NCBI GenBank assembly: GCA_019116385.1
Contig: DXBU01000158.1
Location: forward strand, 1-33,928
DNA from: Candidatus Blautia faecigallinarum
Lineage (GTDB): Bacteria; Bacillota; Clostridia; Lachnospirales; Lachnospiraceae
Direction: 5' to 3'
Length of the DNA: 33,928 nucleotides
Shown: positions 7,533 through 17,060 of the stretch, piece after piece
Layout of the letters: the number at the start of each line of letters is the position of its first letter
How positions within the stretch are numbered: position 1 is the stretch's first letter
Program-made: the position numbers and the translations under genes
Notes under the pieces: generated by a model
What the model was told of the DNA's origin: nothing
Seen by the model: the letters and a program-made list of their open reading frames with translations, nothing else
Databases searched by the model: none

Positions 7533-7889
7533 ATGAGTACAGAAAATACGGTCCATACCCATACGCTGAAGGATGGCACGGTGATCACCCATGACCACGA
7601 AGAAGAGCATACTCATGGGCATACACACAGCCATACCCATACGAAGGCTGTGCTGAACCGTCTGTCCAGGGCGATCGGCCATATGGAATCCATCAAAAGG
7701 ATGGTAGAGAACGGCAGAGACTGCAGCGAGGTCCTCATACAGCTTTCTGCGGTAAAAGCCGCCATCAATAATACCGGCAAGATCATCCTCCAGGACCATA
7801 TCGAACACTGCATCGTAGACGCAGTGGAGCATGGAGACAAGGAGGCAATCAAAGAGCTGGAAAAGGCGATCGACCGTTTTATGAAATAG
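7533..7889 (+). CDS. CsoR-family metal-sensing repressor with His-rich N-terminus
   Basis: This 118-residue protein is an all-helical DUF156 (CsoR/RcnR/FrmR) repressor. The Cu(I)-type ligand set is complete: C64, H89 and C93 reproduce the C-x24-H-x3-C spacing known for Mycobacterium tuberculosis CsoR (C36/H61/C65). The first 37 residues are unusual: they hold ten His, mostly as alternating His pairs (HTHGHTHSHTHT), and could bind Ni, Zn or Cu. By family it would bind promoter DNA as a tetramer in the apo form and release it on metal binding. No copper ATPase or chaperone gene is adjacent; instead mrp follows 38 nt downstream. Autoregulation of the 7474-7503 promoter is likely but no G-tract CsoR operator was recognised. 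Confidence 0.85.
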   Translation: MSTENTVHTHTLKDGTVITHDHEEEHTHGHTHSHTHTKAVLNRLSRAIGHMESIKRMVENGRDCSEVLIQLSAVKAAINNTGKIILQDHIEHCIVDAVEHGDKEAIKELEKAIDRFMK

Positions 7890-7927
7890 CCTTTGCAAGT
7901 AAATTATAAGAATCGAGGAGAAATGAA

Positions 7928-8758
7928 ATGGCAAAAGAATGCAGCAGTACAACATGCAACAAATCAAGCTGTGAGGGTTGCGAGCACAGAAATAATCCCC
8001 AAAGCCTTCAGGAAACACTGAATGTATTTTCTGAAGTGAAGCACGTCATCGGAGTCATCAGCGGAAAAGGCGGAGTAGGAAAGTCTTTTGTGACAGGATC
8101 TCTGGCCAATATGATGGCTTCTTTGGGCTATAAGGTGGGAATCATGGATGCGGACATCACAGGTCCTTCCATTCCTAAGATGTATGGCCTGAAGGGCGCC
8201 GCTACGGCAGACGACAATGGCATTTATCCTATGGAGACAGGAAACGGTATTAAAGTAATGTCCGTAAACCTGCTGCTTCCCACAGAAGAGACCCCCGTTA
8301 TCTGGAGAGGCCCGATCCTGGCAAATATGGTAAAGCAGTTCTGGACCGATGTAGTATGGGGAGATCTGGATTACCTCTTTGTGGATATGCCTCCGGGAAC
8401 AGGAGATGTTCCTCTTACCGCATTTCAGTCCCTGCCGGTGGACGGCGTGGTGATCGTCACCTCTCCTCAGGATCTGGTGCGCATGATCGTAAAAAAAGCC
8501 TACAATATGGCGGAAATGATGAAGGTCCCGGTCTTGGGGATCGTAGAAAACTACAGCTATGTGAAATGTCCGGACTGCGGAAAAGAGATCCATATATTCG
8601 GAGAGAGTCATATTGACGAGATCGCAGCGGAACTTTCCGTACCGGTCCTTGGCAAAATGCCTGTGGATGCGGAACTTGCCAAAAAAGCAGACAGTGGTTC
8701 CTTTTATGAAGTGGACAATGAATATATAAAAGAAGCGAAAAACGTAATGCCAAAATAA
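7928..8758 (+). CDS. mrp: Mrp/NBP35-family Fe-S cluster carrier ATPase
   Basis: This 276-residue cytosolic P-loop ATPase of the Mrp/ApbC/Nbp35 family carries and delivers iron-sulfur clusters. The deviant Walker A loop GKGGVGKS is at residues 46-53, 'VDMPPGTGD' follows near 152-160, and the cluster-binding CxxC is C214-P-D-C217. The N-terminus is Cys-rich (C5, C10, C15, C18), as in several clostridial and Nbp35-like members, and might bind a second cluster. The ATG at 7928 follows GAGGAG. It follows the CsoR-type gene and precedes purL by 28 nt with no terminator, so all three may share a transcript. PurL is not known to hold a cluster, so the link to it is unexplained. Confidence 0.92.
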   Translation: MAKECSSTTCNKSSCEGCEHRNNPQSLQETLNVFSEVKHVIGVISGKGGVGKSFVTGSLANMMASLGYKVGIMDADITGPSIPKMYGLKGAATADDNGIYPMETGNGIKVMSVNLLLPTEETPVIWRGPILANMVKQFWTDVVWGDLDYLFVDMPPGTGDVPLTAFQSLPVDGVVIVTSPQDLVRMIVKKAYNMAEMMKVPVLGIVENYSYVKCPDCGKEIHIFGESHIDEIAAELSVPVLGKMPVDAELAKKADSGSFYEVDNEYIKEAKNVMPK

Positions 8759-8786
8759 CCCGCAATAAAAAAATGGAGGAGCATTT

Positions 8787-11700
8787 ATGAGCAACGTAAG
8801 ACGTGTCTATGTAGAAAAGAAACCGGCTTTTGCCGTGAAGGCAAAGGAATTAAGCCATGAGATCCGCAGCTACCTGGGGATCCGATCGGTAGCAGCTGTT
8901 CGTGTGCTGATCCGCTACGATGTGGAAAATATTTCAGACGAGGTATTTGAAAAGGCCTGCAGGACAGTGTTTGCAGAGCCGCCGGTAGATGATCTTTACC
9001 TGGAAACTTTCAAAACAGAAGGACCGGTCCATATTTTTTCTGTGGAATATCTGCCGGGACAGTTTGACCAGAGAGCCGATTCCGCGGTGCAGTGCGTACA
9101 GTTCTTAAATGAAGAGGCAGAGCCGATCATCCGTTCCGCAACTACCTATGTGATCCAAGGGGAGATCACAGAGGAAGAATTTGCCGCCATCAAGAATCAC
9201 TGCATCAATCCTGTGGATTCCCGGGAAACCGGCCTGGAAAAGCCGGAGACCCTTGTGAATGTGTTCCAGGAACCGGAAGATGTAAAGATCTTTGATGGAT
9301 TTACCCATATGCCGGAAGAAGAACTGCGCACGCTGTACGATTCTTTGAACCTGGCAATGACGTTCAAGGATTTTCTTCATATCCAGAATTATTTCCGGGA
9401 GGAAGAAAAGAGAGATCCTTCTATGACAGAGATCCGCGTGCTGGATACCTACTGGTCTGACCATTGCCGCCATACCACCTTCTCCACGGAGCTGACGGAT
9501 GTAACCTTTGGAGAGGGCGATTATAAGGCGCCTATCGTAGATACTTATGAGCAGTACCTGAAGGACAGAGAAGAACTTTATAAAGGAAGATCAGACAAAT
9601 TTGTCTGCCTTATGGATCTGGCCCTGGCCGCTATGAAGAAGCTGAAAGCAGAAGGAAAGCTGGCAGACCAGGAGGAATCTGACGAGATCAACGCCTGCAG
9701 CATCGTGGTGCCGGTGGACGTGGACGGAAAGGAAGAAGAATGGCTGATCAACTTTAAAAATGAAACCCATAATCATCCTACAGAGATCGAGCCTTTCGGC
9801 GGTGCGGCCACCTGTCTTGGCGGCGCCATCCGTGATCCTCTGTCCGGGCGTACTTACGTATACCAGGCGATGCGTGTGACCGGAGCAGCGGATCCTACTG
9901 TGTCCGTAAAAGAAACCATGAAGGGCAAGCTTCCCCAGAAAAAGCTGGTACGCGGCGCCGCTTCCGGGTACAGCTCCTATGGAAATCAGATCGGACTGGC
10001 TACTGGCTATGTAAAGGAGATCTATCATCCCAATTATGTGGCCAAACGTATGGAGATCGGCGCAGTCCTTGGAGCGGCTCCAAGAAGGGCCGTGATCCGG
10101 GAAAACTCCGATCCGGGAGACATTATCATTCTTCTGGGCGGCCGGACCGGACGTGACGGCATTGGAGGAGCCACCGGTTCTTCTAAGGTACATACCGAAG
10201 CTTCTATCGAGGTGTGCGGCGCAGAGGTGCAGAAAGGAAATGCGCCTACTGAACGAAAGATCCAGAGGATGTTCCGCAGGGAAGAAGTAAGCCATATCAT
10301 TAAAAAGTGCAATGATTTCGGCGCAGGCGGCGTTTCCGTCGCCATCGGAGAACTGGCGCCGGGACTTCGGGTGGACCTGGACAAGGTTCCGAAAAAATAT
10401 GCCGGATTGGATGGAACAGAGATCGCGATCTCGGAATCCCAGGAGCGAATGGCTGTAGTGGTAGATCCAAAGGATGCCCAGCAGTTCCTGGATTATGCAA
10501 AGGAAGAAAATCTGGAAGCCGTGCCGGTAGCGAAGGTGACAGCAGAGCCCAGGCTGGTGCTGGTATGGAGGGGAAAGGAGATCGTAAATATTTCCAGAGC
10601 CTTTTTGGATACCAACGGCGCGCACCAGGAGACAGCAGTAGAAGTAGAGATACCTAATAAAGAAGGAAATCTTTTTGAAGAACGTCCGGACGTGCCGGAT
10701 GTAAGACAGAAATGGATGGATACCATTTCCGATCTGAACGTCTGCTCCCAGAAGGGACTGGTGGAAATGTTCGACAGCTCCATCGGCGCGGCCAGTGTGC
10801 TGATGCCTTATGGAGGAAAATACCAGCTTACAGAAACCCAGGCTATGGTGGCAAAGGTTCCTGTATTAAAGGGAGAGACCAATACAGTCACCATGATGAG
10901 CTATGGCTTTGATCCCTACCTGTCTTCCTGGAGCCCATACCACGGCGCCGTTTATGCGGTGACAGAATCTGTGGCAAGGATCGTGGCAGTAGGCGGAGAT
11001 TTCAGAAAAATACGTTTCACTTTCCAGGAATATTTCCGGCGCATGACGGAAGATCCCAAGCGGTGGAGCCAGCCTTTTGCAGCGCTTTTGGGCGCTTATG
11101 CCGCCCAGCTGGGATTCGGTCTTCCCTCCATCGGAGGCAAGGACAGTATGTCCGGTACCTTCAACGATATAGATGTACCGCCCACCTTGGTCTCCTTTGC
11201 GGTGGATGTGGCAAAGCTTTCCGATGTACTGACACCGGAATTTAAGAGACCGGGAAGTAAGATCGTATGGCTCAGAGCGCCAAAAGATTCCTATGATCTT
11301 CCGGTTTATCCCCAGTTGATGGAGCAGTACGAAAAACTCCACGAGGATATGAAAGCAGGCCGGGTGATCTCTGCCTACGCCCTTGACCGCCACGGCATCG
11401 CAGCTGCAGTGAGCAAGATGGCCTTTGGAAATGCCATGGGTATTAAGATCGAGCATGACCTGGATCCCAGAGATTTCTTTGCTGCCGGCTTTGGCGATCT
11501 GGTGCTGGAAGTACCGGAGGGCAAGGTTGGAGAGCTGTCCATCACCTACCGGGTGATCGGTGAGGTAACAGGAGAGGGTACCTTCTCTTATGGAAATGTT
11601 TCCATTCCTATCGAGGAAGCCTACAAGGCATGGAAGGGAACCCTGGAAAAAGTCTTTAAGACCCAGTCCGGAGAAGAAAGCGATGGTCCCACCGGATATA

Positions 11701-12584
11701 TGGCGGCGGCAGCAGACGCAGATGGGGAGATCGTCAACGGACTTTATAAGGCTTCCAAAGTATATATCTGTAAAAACAAAGTGGCGAAACCCAGGGTATT
11801 TATCCCGGTATTCCCGGGAACAAACTGCGAGTATGACAGTACACGCGCCTTCCTGCGGGCCGGCGCGGAGGTAGACGTAAAGGTATTTAAGAATCTTACG
11901 GCAGAAGATATCCGGGATTCCGTGGAAATTTTTGAAAAGGCCATTGACCAGGCACAGATGATCATGTTCCCGGGCGGCTTTTCCGCCGGCGACGAACCGG
12001 ATGGCTCTGCAAAATTCTTTGCCACCGCATTCCAGAATGCCAAGCTGAAGGAGGCGGTCATGAAGCTTTTGGATCAGCGGGATGGATTAGCCTTAGGTAT
12101 CTGCAACGGTTTCCAGGCCCTGATCAAGCTGGGACTTGTTCCTTATGGGGAGATCTGCGGACAGACAGAAGATTCCCCCACCTTGACCTACAATACCATC
12201 GGACGCCATATTTCCAAGATGGTATATACCAAAGTGGTGAGCAACAAATCTCCCTGGCTTATGGGAGCGGAATTAGGCGGCGTATACTGCAATCCCGCCT
12301 CTCACGGAGAGGGACGTTTTGTGGCCAGCAAAGAGTGGATCGGAAAACTTTATGCCAATGGCCAGATCGCCACGCAGTATGTGAGCGCTGACGGAGAACT
12401 GGATCAAAGTGAGGAATGGAATGTGAACGGCTCCTACTTTAACATAGAAGGTATTTTAAGCCCGGACGGACGTGTTTTAGGAAAAATGGCACACAGCGAA
12501 CGGCGTGATAAGGGAGTCGCCATCAACATCAGCGGAGAGCAGGATATCAAGATCTTTGAATCCGGCGTAGCATATTTTAAATAA
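8787..12584 (+). CDS. purL: Phosphoribosylformylglycinamidine synthase (PurL-PurQ fusion)
   Basis: This 1265-residue enzyme catalyses the ATP- and glutamine-dependent conversion of FGAR to FGAM in purine synthesis. The N-terminal PurS-like region covers about residues 1-150, and the synthetase part with FKNETHNHPTEIEPFGGA near residue 330 and a second repeat (ETNTVTMMSYGFDPYLSSWS, near 705) follows. The C-terminal glutaminase domain starts near residue 1005 (FIPVFPGTNCEYDSTRAF) and contains the nucleophile in GICNGFQAL and the HGEGRF motif. It is therefore the single-chain form rather than separate PurS, PurL and PurQ, at the usual length for the clostridial type. GGAGGAGC precedes the ATG. 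The gene is followed by a strong terminator and is not next to other pur genes. Confidence 0.97.
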   Translation: MSNVRRVYVEKKPAFAVKAKELSHEIRSYLGIRSVAAVRVLIRYDVENISDEVFEKACRTVFAEPPVDDLYLETFKTEGPVHIFSVEYLPGQFDQRADSAVQCVQFLNEEAEPIIRSATTYVIQGEITEEEFAAIKNHCINPVDSRETGLEKPETLVNVFQEPEDVKIFDGFTHMPEEELRTLYDSLNLAMTFKDFLHIQNYFREEEKRDPSMTEIRVLDTYWSDHCRHTTFSTELTDVTFGEGDYKAPIVDTYEQYLKDREELYKGRSDKFVCLMDLALAAMKKLKAEGKLADQEESDEINACSIVVPVDVDGKEEEWLINFKNETHNHPTEIEPFGGAATCLGGAIRDPLSGRTYVYQAMRVTGAADPTVSVKETMKGKLPQKKLVRGAASGYSSYGNQIGLATGYVKEIYHPNYVAKRMEIGAVLGAAPRRAVIRENSDPGDIIILLGGRTGRDGIGGATGSSKVHTEASIEVCGAEVQKGNAPTERKIQRMFRREEVSHIIKKCNDFGAGGVSVAIGELAPGLRVDLDKVPKKYAGLDGTEIAISESQERMAVVVDPKDAQQFLDYAKEENLEAVPVAKVTAEPRLVLVWRGKEIVNISRAFLDTNGAHQETAVEVEIPNKEGNLFEERPDVPDVRQKWMDTISDLNVCSQKGLVEMFDSSIGAASVLMPYGGKYQLTETQAMVAKVPVLKGETNTVTMMSYGFDPYLSSWSPYHGAVYAVTESVARIVAVGGDFRKIRFTFQEYFRRMTEDPKRWSQPFAALLGAYAAQLGFGLPSIGGKDSMSGTFNDIDVPPTLVSFAVDVAKLSDVLTPEFKRPGSKIVWLRAPKDSYDLPVYPQLMEQYEKLHEDMKAGRVISAYALDRHGIAAAVSKMAFGNAMGIKIEHDLDPRDFFAAGFGDLVLEVPEGKVGELSITYRVIGEVTGEGTFSYGNVSIPIEEAYKAWKGTLEKVFKTQSGEESDGPTGYMAAAADADGEIVNGLYKASKVYICKNKVAKPRVFIPVFPGTNCEYDSTRAFLRAGAEVDVKVFKNLTAEDIRDSVEIFEKAIDQAQMIMFPGGFSAGDEPDGSAKFFATAFQNAKLKEAVMKLLDQRDGLALGICNGFQALIKLGLVPYGEICGQTEDSPTLTYNTIGRHISKMVYTKVVSNKSPWLMGAELGGVYCNPASHGEGRFVASKEWIGKLYANGQIATQYVSADGELDQSEEWNVNGSYFNIEGILSPDGRVLGKMAHSERRDKGVAINISGEQDIKIFESGVAYFK

Positions 12585-12598
12585 AAAAATAGAAAAAA

Positions 12599-12646
12599 AC
12601 GGTATGCTGTCCTTAAAGGTTTTGCAGGGCGGCATACCGTTTTTCC
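12599..12646 (+). terminator. Rho-independent terminator after purL
   Basis: ACGGTATGC (12599-12607) pairs perfectly with GCATACCGT (12632-12640), followed by TTTTCCC; the A-run before the stem extends the pairing. Confidence 0.88.
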
Positions 12647-12716
12647 CTTAAGGGATCCGGAAAACTTACGGTTTCGTATCAACTGTATAAAAAATAAAAA
12701 AAATTTTAAAAAACTG

Positions 12717-12746
12717 TTGACATTCTCTGCCAAGTAATAGTATAAT
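12717..12746 (+). promoter_or_regulatory. Strong promoter for the tRNA pair
   Basis: A consensus TTGACA (12717-12722) and a consensus TATAAT (12741-12746) are separated by 18 nt, preceded by an A/T-rich UP-like stretch (12685-12713). This is the closest match to consensus in the window. Confidence 0.85.
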
Positions 12747-12788
12747 AGCAAAGCAAGTTGAGGAGCACCGCTCCGAGACAGGCAGAAT

Positions 12789-12861
12789 GGGGTCTTAGCT
12801 CAGCTGGGAGAGCATCTGCCTTACAAGCAGAGGGTCATAGGTTCGAGCCCTATAGGCCCCA
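12789..12861 (+). tRNA. tRNA-Val (anticodon TAC)
   Basis: A full cloverleaf is visible. The acceptor GGGGTCT pairs with AGGCCCC, the anticodon stem TCTGC pairs with GCAGA around the loop CTTACAA, and the T-arm contains GGTTCGAGCCC. Anticodon TAC reads GUA valine codons. The 3' CCA is not encoded; discriminator A is followed by TTAAA. Confidence 0.95.
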
Positions 12862-12875
12862 TTAAAAATCAATAT

Positions 12876-12949
12876 GGCGAGATAGCTCAGCTGGCTAGAG
12901 CATACGGTTCATACCCGTAGTGTCGAGGGTTCGAGTCCCCCTCTCGCTA
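12876..12949 (+). tRNA. tRNA-Met (elongator, anticodon CAT)
   Basis: The acceptor GGCGAGA pairs with TCTCGCT, including a G1-U72 pair. The anticodon stem TACGG/CCGTA encloses the loop TTCATAC. It lacks the three G-C pairs of initiator tRNA, and its sequence resembles the Bacillus elongator tRNA-Met, so Met elongator is preferred over Ile2 (lysidine). CCA is not encoded. Confidence 0.9.
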
Positions 12950-12954
12950 CTTAG

Positions 12955-12984
12955 ACAAGTCCAGGACATGGGCTTGTTTTTTTG
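12955..12984 (+). terminator. Terminator after the tRNA pair
   Basis: ACAAGTCC (12955-12962) pairs with GGGCTTGT (12970-12977), with one G-T pair, followed by a run of seven T. Confidence 0.88.
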
Positions 12985-13032
12985 TTTTAAAGAAAAGACG
13001 GTCTGTCAGTGCTTATGGGTATTTAGAAACGA

Positions 13033-13061
13033 TTGACTTTTTCGGACGTTTTTTTTATAGT
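13033..13061 (+). promoter_or_regulatory. Promoter for the lipid kinase-glnN-AAA-VWA operon
   Basis: TTGACT (13033-13038) and TATAGT (13056-13061) are separated by 17 nt, 29 nt before the GTG start of the lipid kinase. No other good promoter was seen before the terminator at 18866. Confidence 0.65.
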
Positions 13062-13089
13062 ATAAAGAAAAAAGAAAGGGGAAAAGCTT

Positions 13090-14001
13090 GTGGAAAAGAA
13101 AATGCTGTTTGTCTTTAACCCGAAAGCGGGAAAAGGAAAGATCAAGGCAAAGCTTTCGGAGATCATTGACCTGTTTAACAGGCATCACTATGAGGTTATC
13201 GCCCATGCGACCCAGTGTCCCCGGGATGCCTACCAGCAGGCGAAAAAGTATGCGGATAAAGTAGATGTGATCGTGTGCAGCGGCGGAGACGGAACCCTGG
13301 ACGAAGTTGTTTCCGGGATCATGGAAAGCGGATGCAAGGTTCCGGTGGGCTATATACCTGCCGGCAGTACCAATGATTTTGCAAACAGTCTCTATATGCC
13401 GAAAAATGTAGTGGACGCCGCATCCATGATCATGGAAGAAGAATTGTACCGCTGTGATATCGGAAAATTTAATGATGAAATCTTTGCATATATAGCTGCT
13501 TTTGGCCTTTTTACAGACGTTTCCTACCAGACCGACCAGGATCTGAAAAATATCCTGGGACATGTGGCCTATGTGCTGGAGGGCGTAAAACGTCTTTTAG
13601 ATATCAAATCCTATCATATGAGGGTAGAAACAGAAGACAAAGTCATAGAAGACAATTTTATGTTTGGAATGATCACCAATTCCCGTTCTGTGGGAGGCTT
13701 CAAAAATCTCACCGGCAAAAATGTGGACATGAACGACGGATTGTTTGAAGTTACCCTGATCACCATGCCAAAGAACCCTTTGGAGCTTCAGGAGATCCTT
13801 ACTGCAGTCCTTACCGCAGAAGACAATTCCAATCTGGTACATTCCTTTAAGGCCAGCAAACTGATCCTTCAGTCGGACGAAGAAGTTCCCTGGACGCTGG
13901 ACGGGGAATTCGGCGGAAATCACAAGCTGGTAAATATAGAAAATAAACACGATGCGCTGCAGATTTTCCTGAAAAGCACAAAGGAGACAGGGACAAAATA
14001 A
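13090..14001 (+). CDS. Diacylglycerol/lipid kinase family protein (DgkB/YegS-like)
   Basis: This 303-residue protein begins at GTG 13090 after AAAGGGGAAAAG. It has the DAGK catalytic fold: an N-terminal '[10 protein letters not shown]' nucleotide loop (residues 8-17), the GGDGT motif at 65-69 and [10 protein letters not shown] about 30 residues later. By family it phosphorylates diacylglycerol or a related lipid at the cytoplasmic membrane face; the true substrate of this branch cannot be told from sequence. The C-terminal half (about 160-300) is the usual beta-sandwich lipid-binding domain. It is the first gene of a probable operon: glnN starts 19 nt after its stop with no terminator between. 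Why a lipid kinase should precede glutamine synthetase is unclear. Confidence 0.88.
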   Translation: MEKKMLFVFNPKAGKGKIKAKLSEIIDLFNRHHYEVIAHATQCPRDAYQQAKKYADKVDVIVCSGGDGTLDEVVSGIMESGCKVPVGYIPAGSTNDFANSLYMPKNVVDAASMIMEEELYRCDIGKFNDEIFAYIAAFGLFTDVSYQTDQDLKNILGHVAYVLEGVKRLLDIKSYHMRVETEDKVIEDNFMFGMITNSRSVGGFKNLTGKNVDMNDGLFEVTLITMPKNPLELQEILTAVLTAEDNSNLVHSFKASKLILQSDEEVPWTLDGEFGGNHKLVNIENKHDALQIFLKSTKETGTK

Positions 14002-14020
14002 AAGAAAAAGGAGAGAGAAA

Positions 14021-16138
14021 ATGGGAGAATATATTAATGTAGTGGAGACCTTCGGATGTGACGTGTTCAATGATTCGGTCATGCAGGCACGCCTTCCCAA
14101 AAAGGTTTATAGAGATCTGAAGAAAACCATAGAAGAAGGCAAAGAGCTTACTATGGAGATCGCAGATGTGGTAGCCCACGAAATGAAGGAATGGGCCATC
14201 GAGAAAGGCGCTACCCATTACAGCCACTGGTTCCAGCCCCTTACAGGCGTGACTGCGGAAAAGCATGATGCATTTATCACTGCCCCCATGGACAATGGAA
14301 AAGTTCTGATGAGCTTTTCCGGAAAGGAACTGATCAAAGGAGAGCCGGATGCTTCTTCCTTCCCCTCAGGCGGCCTGCGCGCTACTTTTGAGGCCAGGGG
14401 CTATACCACCTGGGACTGTACCTCTCCGGCCTTTGTCCGCCATGATGCCGCAGGAGGGACTCTTTGCATCCCCACAGCCTTCTGTTCCTACACCGGGGAA
14501 GCTCTGGATCAGAAAACGCCTCTTCTCCGTTCTATGCAGGCGATCAATACCCAGGCACTGCGCCTGATCCGTTTGTTTGGAAACACTACTTCCAAAAAGG
14601 TTACGCCCTCTGTAGGAGCAGAGCAGGAATATTTCCTTATTGATAAAGAAAAGTGGATGCAGCGGAAAGACCTGATCTATACAGGCAGGACTTTGTTTGG
14701 GGCTATGCCGCCCAAAGGCCAGGAAATGGACGACCATTATCTGGGGACGATCCGCCAGAGGATTTCTGCATATATGAAAGAAGTAAACGAAGAGTGCTGG
14801 AAACTTGGAGTTGCAGCCAAGACCCAGCATAACGAGGTGGCTCCGGCCCAGCACGAACTGGCTCCTATTTATGCGCCGGCAAATATCGCCGCAGATCACA
14901 ACCAGATCATGATGCGTATCCTGAAAAAAGTAGCAAGCCGCCACGGAATGCGCTGCCTTCTCCACGAGAAGCCTTTTGTAGGTGTAAACGGCTCCGGAAA
15001 GCATAACAACTGGTCTCTTACCACCGATGATGGGATCAATCTTCTGGAACCGGGAAAAACACCCCACGAAAATATACAATTTCTTTTGGTCCTCACCTGT
15101 ATTTTGAAAGCGGTGGATATCCATGCGGATCTTCTTAGGGAATCCGCAGCCGATGTGGGAAATGACCACCGTCTGGGAGGAAACGAGGCTCCGCCGGCTA
15201 TTGTCTCCGTCTTTTTGGGAGAGCAGCTGGAGGATGTGCTGGAGCAGCTGATCAATACCGGCACAGCAACCCACAGCATTAAGGGCCAGAAACTGGAGAC
15301 TGGCGTAAAGACCCTTCCGGATTTTATGAAAGATGCCACAGACCGGAACCGTACCTCTCCTTTTGCCTTTACAGGAAATAAATTTGAATTCCGTATGGTG
15401 GGCGCAAGAGATTCTATTTCCCAGTGTAATGTGGTGATGAACACTATTGTGGCAGAGGCATTTAAGGAAGCCTGCGACCGCCTGGAAGCTGCGGACGATT
15501 TCGACCTGGCTGTCCATGACCTGATCAAAGAATACGCATCCGCCCATCAGCGGATCGTTTTCAACGGAAACGGCTATGCGCCGGAGTGGGCAGAGGAAGC
15601 TGCCAAAAGAGGCCTTCCCAATCTGCCTTCTATGGTGGATGCGATCCCGGCTCTTACCACAGAAAAGTCTGTAAAATTGTTTGAGACATTCGGCGTATTT
15701 ACCAAGGCGGAACTGGAATCCAGGGCAGAGATCCAGTATGAGATCTATGCAAAAGCCATTAATATAGAAGCGAAAACTATGATCGATATTGCCACCAAGC
15801 AGATCATTCCGGCAGTGATCAAATATACCATCGTTCTGGCAGAATCCATCAATCAGGTGCGTTCTGCGGGCACAGACATTGACGTCAGCGTGCAGATGGA
15901 TCTGTTAAAGCGTTCTTCTGTTCTTCTTCGTGAGACCAATGAAGCTATGGGCGCGCTGAAGGAACAGGTAGAAAAGATCGCCTCGGTCCCTGAAGGAAGA
16001 GAGCGGGCGGTATTCTGCAGAGAACAGGTATTTCGGGATATGAACGCCCTTAGAAAACCGGTAGATGAATTGGAAATGATCGTGGACAAAGAGATGTGGC
16101 CCATGCCTTCTTACGGCGATCTGATCTTTGAGGTGTAA
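14021..16138 (+). CDS. glnN: Glutamine synthetase type III
   Basis: This 705-residue protein is a GSIII enzyme (GlnN), which makes glutamine from glutamate, ammonia and ATP as a large dodecamer in the cytosol. The family N-terminal region with '[14 protein letters not shown]' (near residues 65-80) and [19 protein letters not shown] (near 110-128) is characteristic. The catalytic-domain signatures include EQEYFLID (near 205), [18 protein letters not shown] (near 268-285) and the ATP/metal-binding [17 protein letters not shown] region (near 319-335). Length is typical. GGAGAGAG precedes the ATG. Only 4 nt separate its stop from the AAA+ ATPase gene, whose ribosome site GAGGTG lies inside the last glnN codons, so the two are translationally coupled. 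No glnR-type operator was recognised. Confidence 0.97.
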   Translation: MGEYINVVETFGCDVFNDSVMQARLPKKVYRDLKKTIEEGKELTMEIADVVAHEMKEWAIEKGATHYSHWFQPLTGVTAEKHDAFITAPMDNGKVLMSFSGKELIKGEPDASSFPSGGLRATFEARGYTTWDCTSPAFVRHDAAGGTLCIPTAFCSYTGEALDQKTPLLRSMQAINTQALRLIRLFGNTTSKKVTPSVGAEQEYFLIDKEKWMQRKDLIYTGRTLFGAMPPKGQEMDDHYLGTIRQRISAYMKEVNEECWKLGVAAKTQHNEVAPAQHELAPIYAPANIAADHNQIMMRILKKVASRHGMRCLLHEKPFVGVNGSGKHNNWSLTTDDGINLLEPGKTPHENIQFLLVLTCILKAVDIHADLLRESAADVGNDHRLGGNEAPPAIVSVFLGEQLEDVLEQLINTGTATHSIKGQKLETGVKTLPDFMKDATDRNRTSPFAFTGNKFEFRMVGARDSISQCNVVMNTIVAEAFKEACDRLEAADDFDLAVHDLIKEYASAHQRIVFNGNGYAPEWAEEAAKRGLPNLPSMVDAIPALTTEKSVKLFETFGVFTKAELESRAEIQYEIYAKAINIEAKTMIDIATKQIIPAVIKYTIVLAESINQVRSAGTDIDVSVQMDLLKRSSVLLRETNEAMGALKEQVEKIASVPEGRERAVFCREQVFRDMNALRKPVDELEMIVDKEMWPMPSYGDLIFEV

Positions 16139-16142
16139 GACC

Positions 16143-17060
16143 ATGGAGGAACGGAATTATTTAAAAGACCAGGGCGTTTCTTCTGAGCTGATCAGACAGG
16201 TGGAAGCGTTCCGAAAGGAATATCCCCTTCCGGAGGCAATGGCCTACCGGGTGGTCAAGCCGTCCATTCCCTTTTACGGAAGAGAGATCCTGGAGATGGC
16301 TATTGCAGGGCTTCTGGAGGGAGAGAACCTGCTTTTGACCGGTTCCAAAGCCACAGGAAAAAATATCCTGGCAGAAAACCTGGCCTATATTTTCCAAAGG
16401 CCGTCCTACAATGTTTCCTTCCATGTAAATACCAACAGCGGCGATCTGATCGGGACAGATACCTTCCGCAATAACGAAGTGGAGCTGAGAAAAGGAATCA
16501 TCTACCAGTGCGCGGAGTACGGAGGATTTGGTATCCTGGATGAGATCAATATGGCCAAAAACGATGCGGTTTCGGTTCTTCATGCGGCCCTGGATTACAG
16601 AAGATCCATTGATGTGCCGGGATACGATAAGATCGATCTGCATCCTGCAGCCAGATTTATCGGGACCATGAACTACGGCTATGCAGGGACCAAGGAGCTG
16701 AATGAAGCCCTTGTATCCCGGTTCCTTGTGATCGATATGCCTCCTCAGACAGAGGAGACACTGAACTTTATTTTTGAGAAAATGTTTCCCCAGATCACAG
16801 CAAAAGCCAAAGAACAGTTTGCCGGCGTCTTTTTGGATCTCCAGCTGAAAGCCCAGAACAGTGAGATTTCCACCAAATCCCTGGATCTAAGAGGAGTGCT
16901 GGCGGCCTTAAAGACCGTGCGGACCGGACTTTCTCCCTGGCAGGCGATGAGGATGGGCGTGGTCAACAAAACCTTTGATATTTTTGAAAAAGAGATCATT
17001 GAAGACGTGGTGCGCACCCGGATCCCGCAAAGCTGGACAAGAGAAGATGTTTATGAATAA
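16143..17060 (+). CDS. MoxR/NorQ-type AAA+ ATPase
   Basis: I chose ATG 16143, which begins just after the glnN stop. The 305-residue protein is one AAA+ module of the MoxR/CbbQ/NorQ group. The P-loop is GSKATGKN (67-74), which ends in Asn instead of the usual Ser/Thr. Walker B is FGILDEIN (129-136, D133/E134), sensor 1 is GTMN (174-177), and the likely arginine finger is R193 in VSRF. 'NTNSGDLIGTDTF' near 96-108 corresponds to a substrate-facing loop of the group. It overlaps the VWA gene by 8 nt. Known AAA+/VWA pairs remodel a partner enzyme or help insert a metal; by position, the partner here would be GlnN. That role is an inference. Confidence 0.85.
   Translation: MEERNYLKDQGVSSELIRQVEAFRKEYPLPEAMAYRVVKPSIPFYGREILEMAIAGLLEGENLLLTGSKATGKNILAENLAYIFQRPSYNVSFHVNTNSGDLIGTDTFRNNEVELRKGIIYQCAEYGGFGILDEINMAKNDAVSVLHAALDYRRSIDVPGYDKIDLHPAARFIGTMNYGYAGTKELNEALVSRFLVIDMPPQTEETLNFIFEKMFPQITAKAKEQFAGVFLDLQLKAQNSEISTKSLDLRGVLAALKTVRTGLSPWQAMRMGVVNKTFDIFEKEIIEDVVRTRIPQSWTREDVYE

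Noticed and set aside
9591..10625. 344-codon open frame on the minus strand
   Set aside because: It is antisense to purL catalytic motifs and has no start signals.
12876..12949. G1-U72 closing pair in tRNA-Met as an anomaly
   Set aside because: The same pair occurs in Bacillus elongator tRNA-Met as I recall it, so it is normal for this tRNA.
14366..15547. 393-codon open frame on the minus strand
   Set aside because: It is antisense to glnN throughout, in a conserved coding region; the sequence shows low-complexity composition and no domain.
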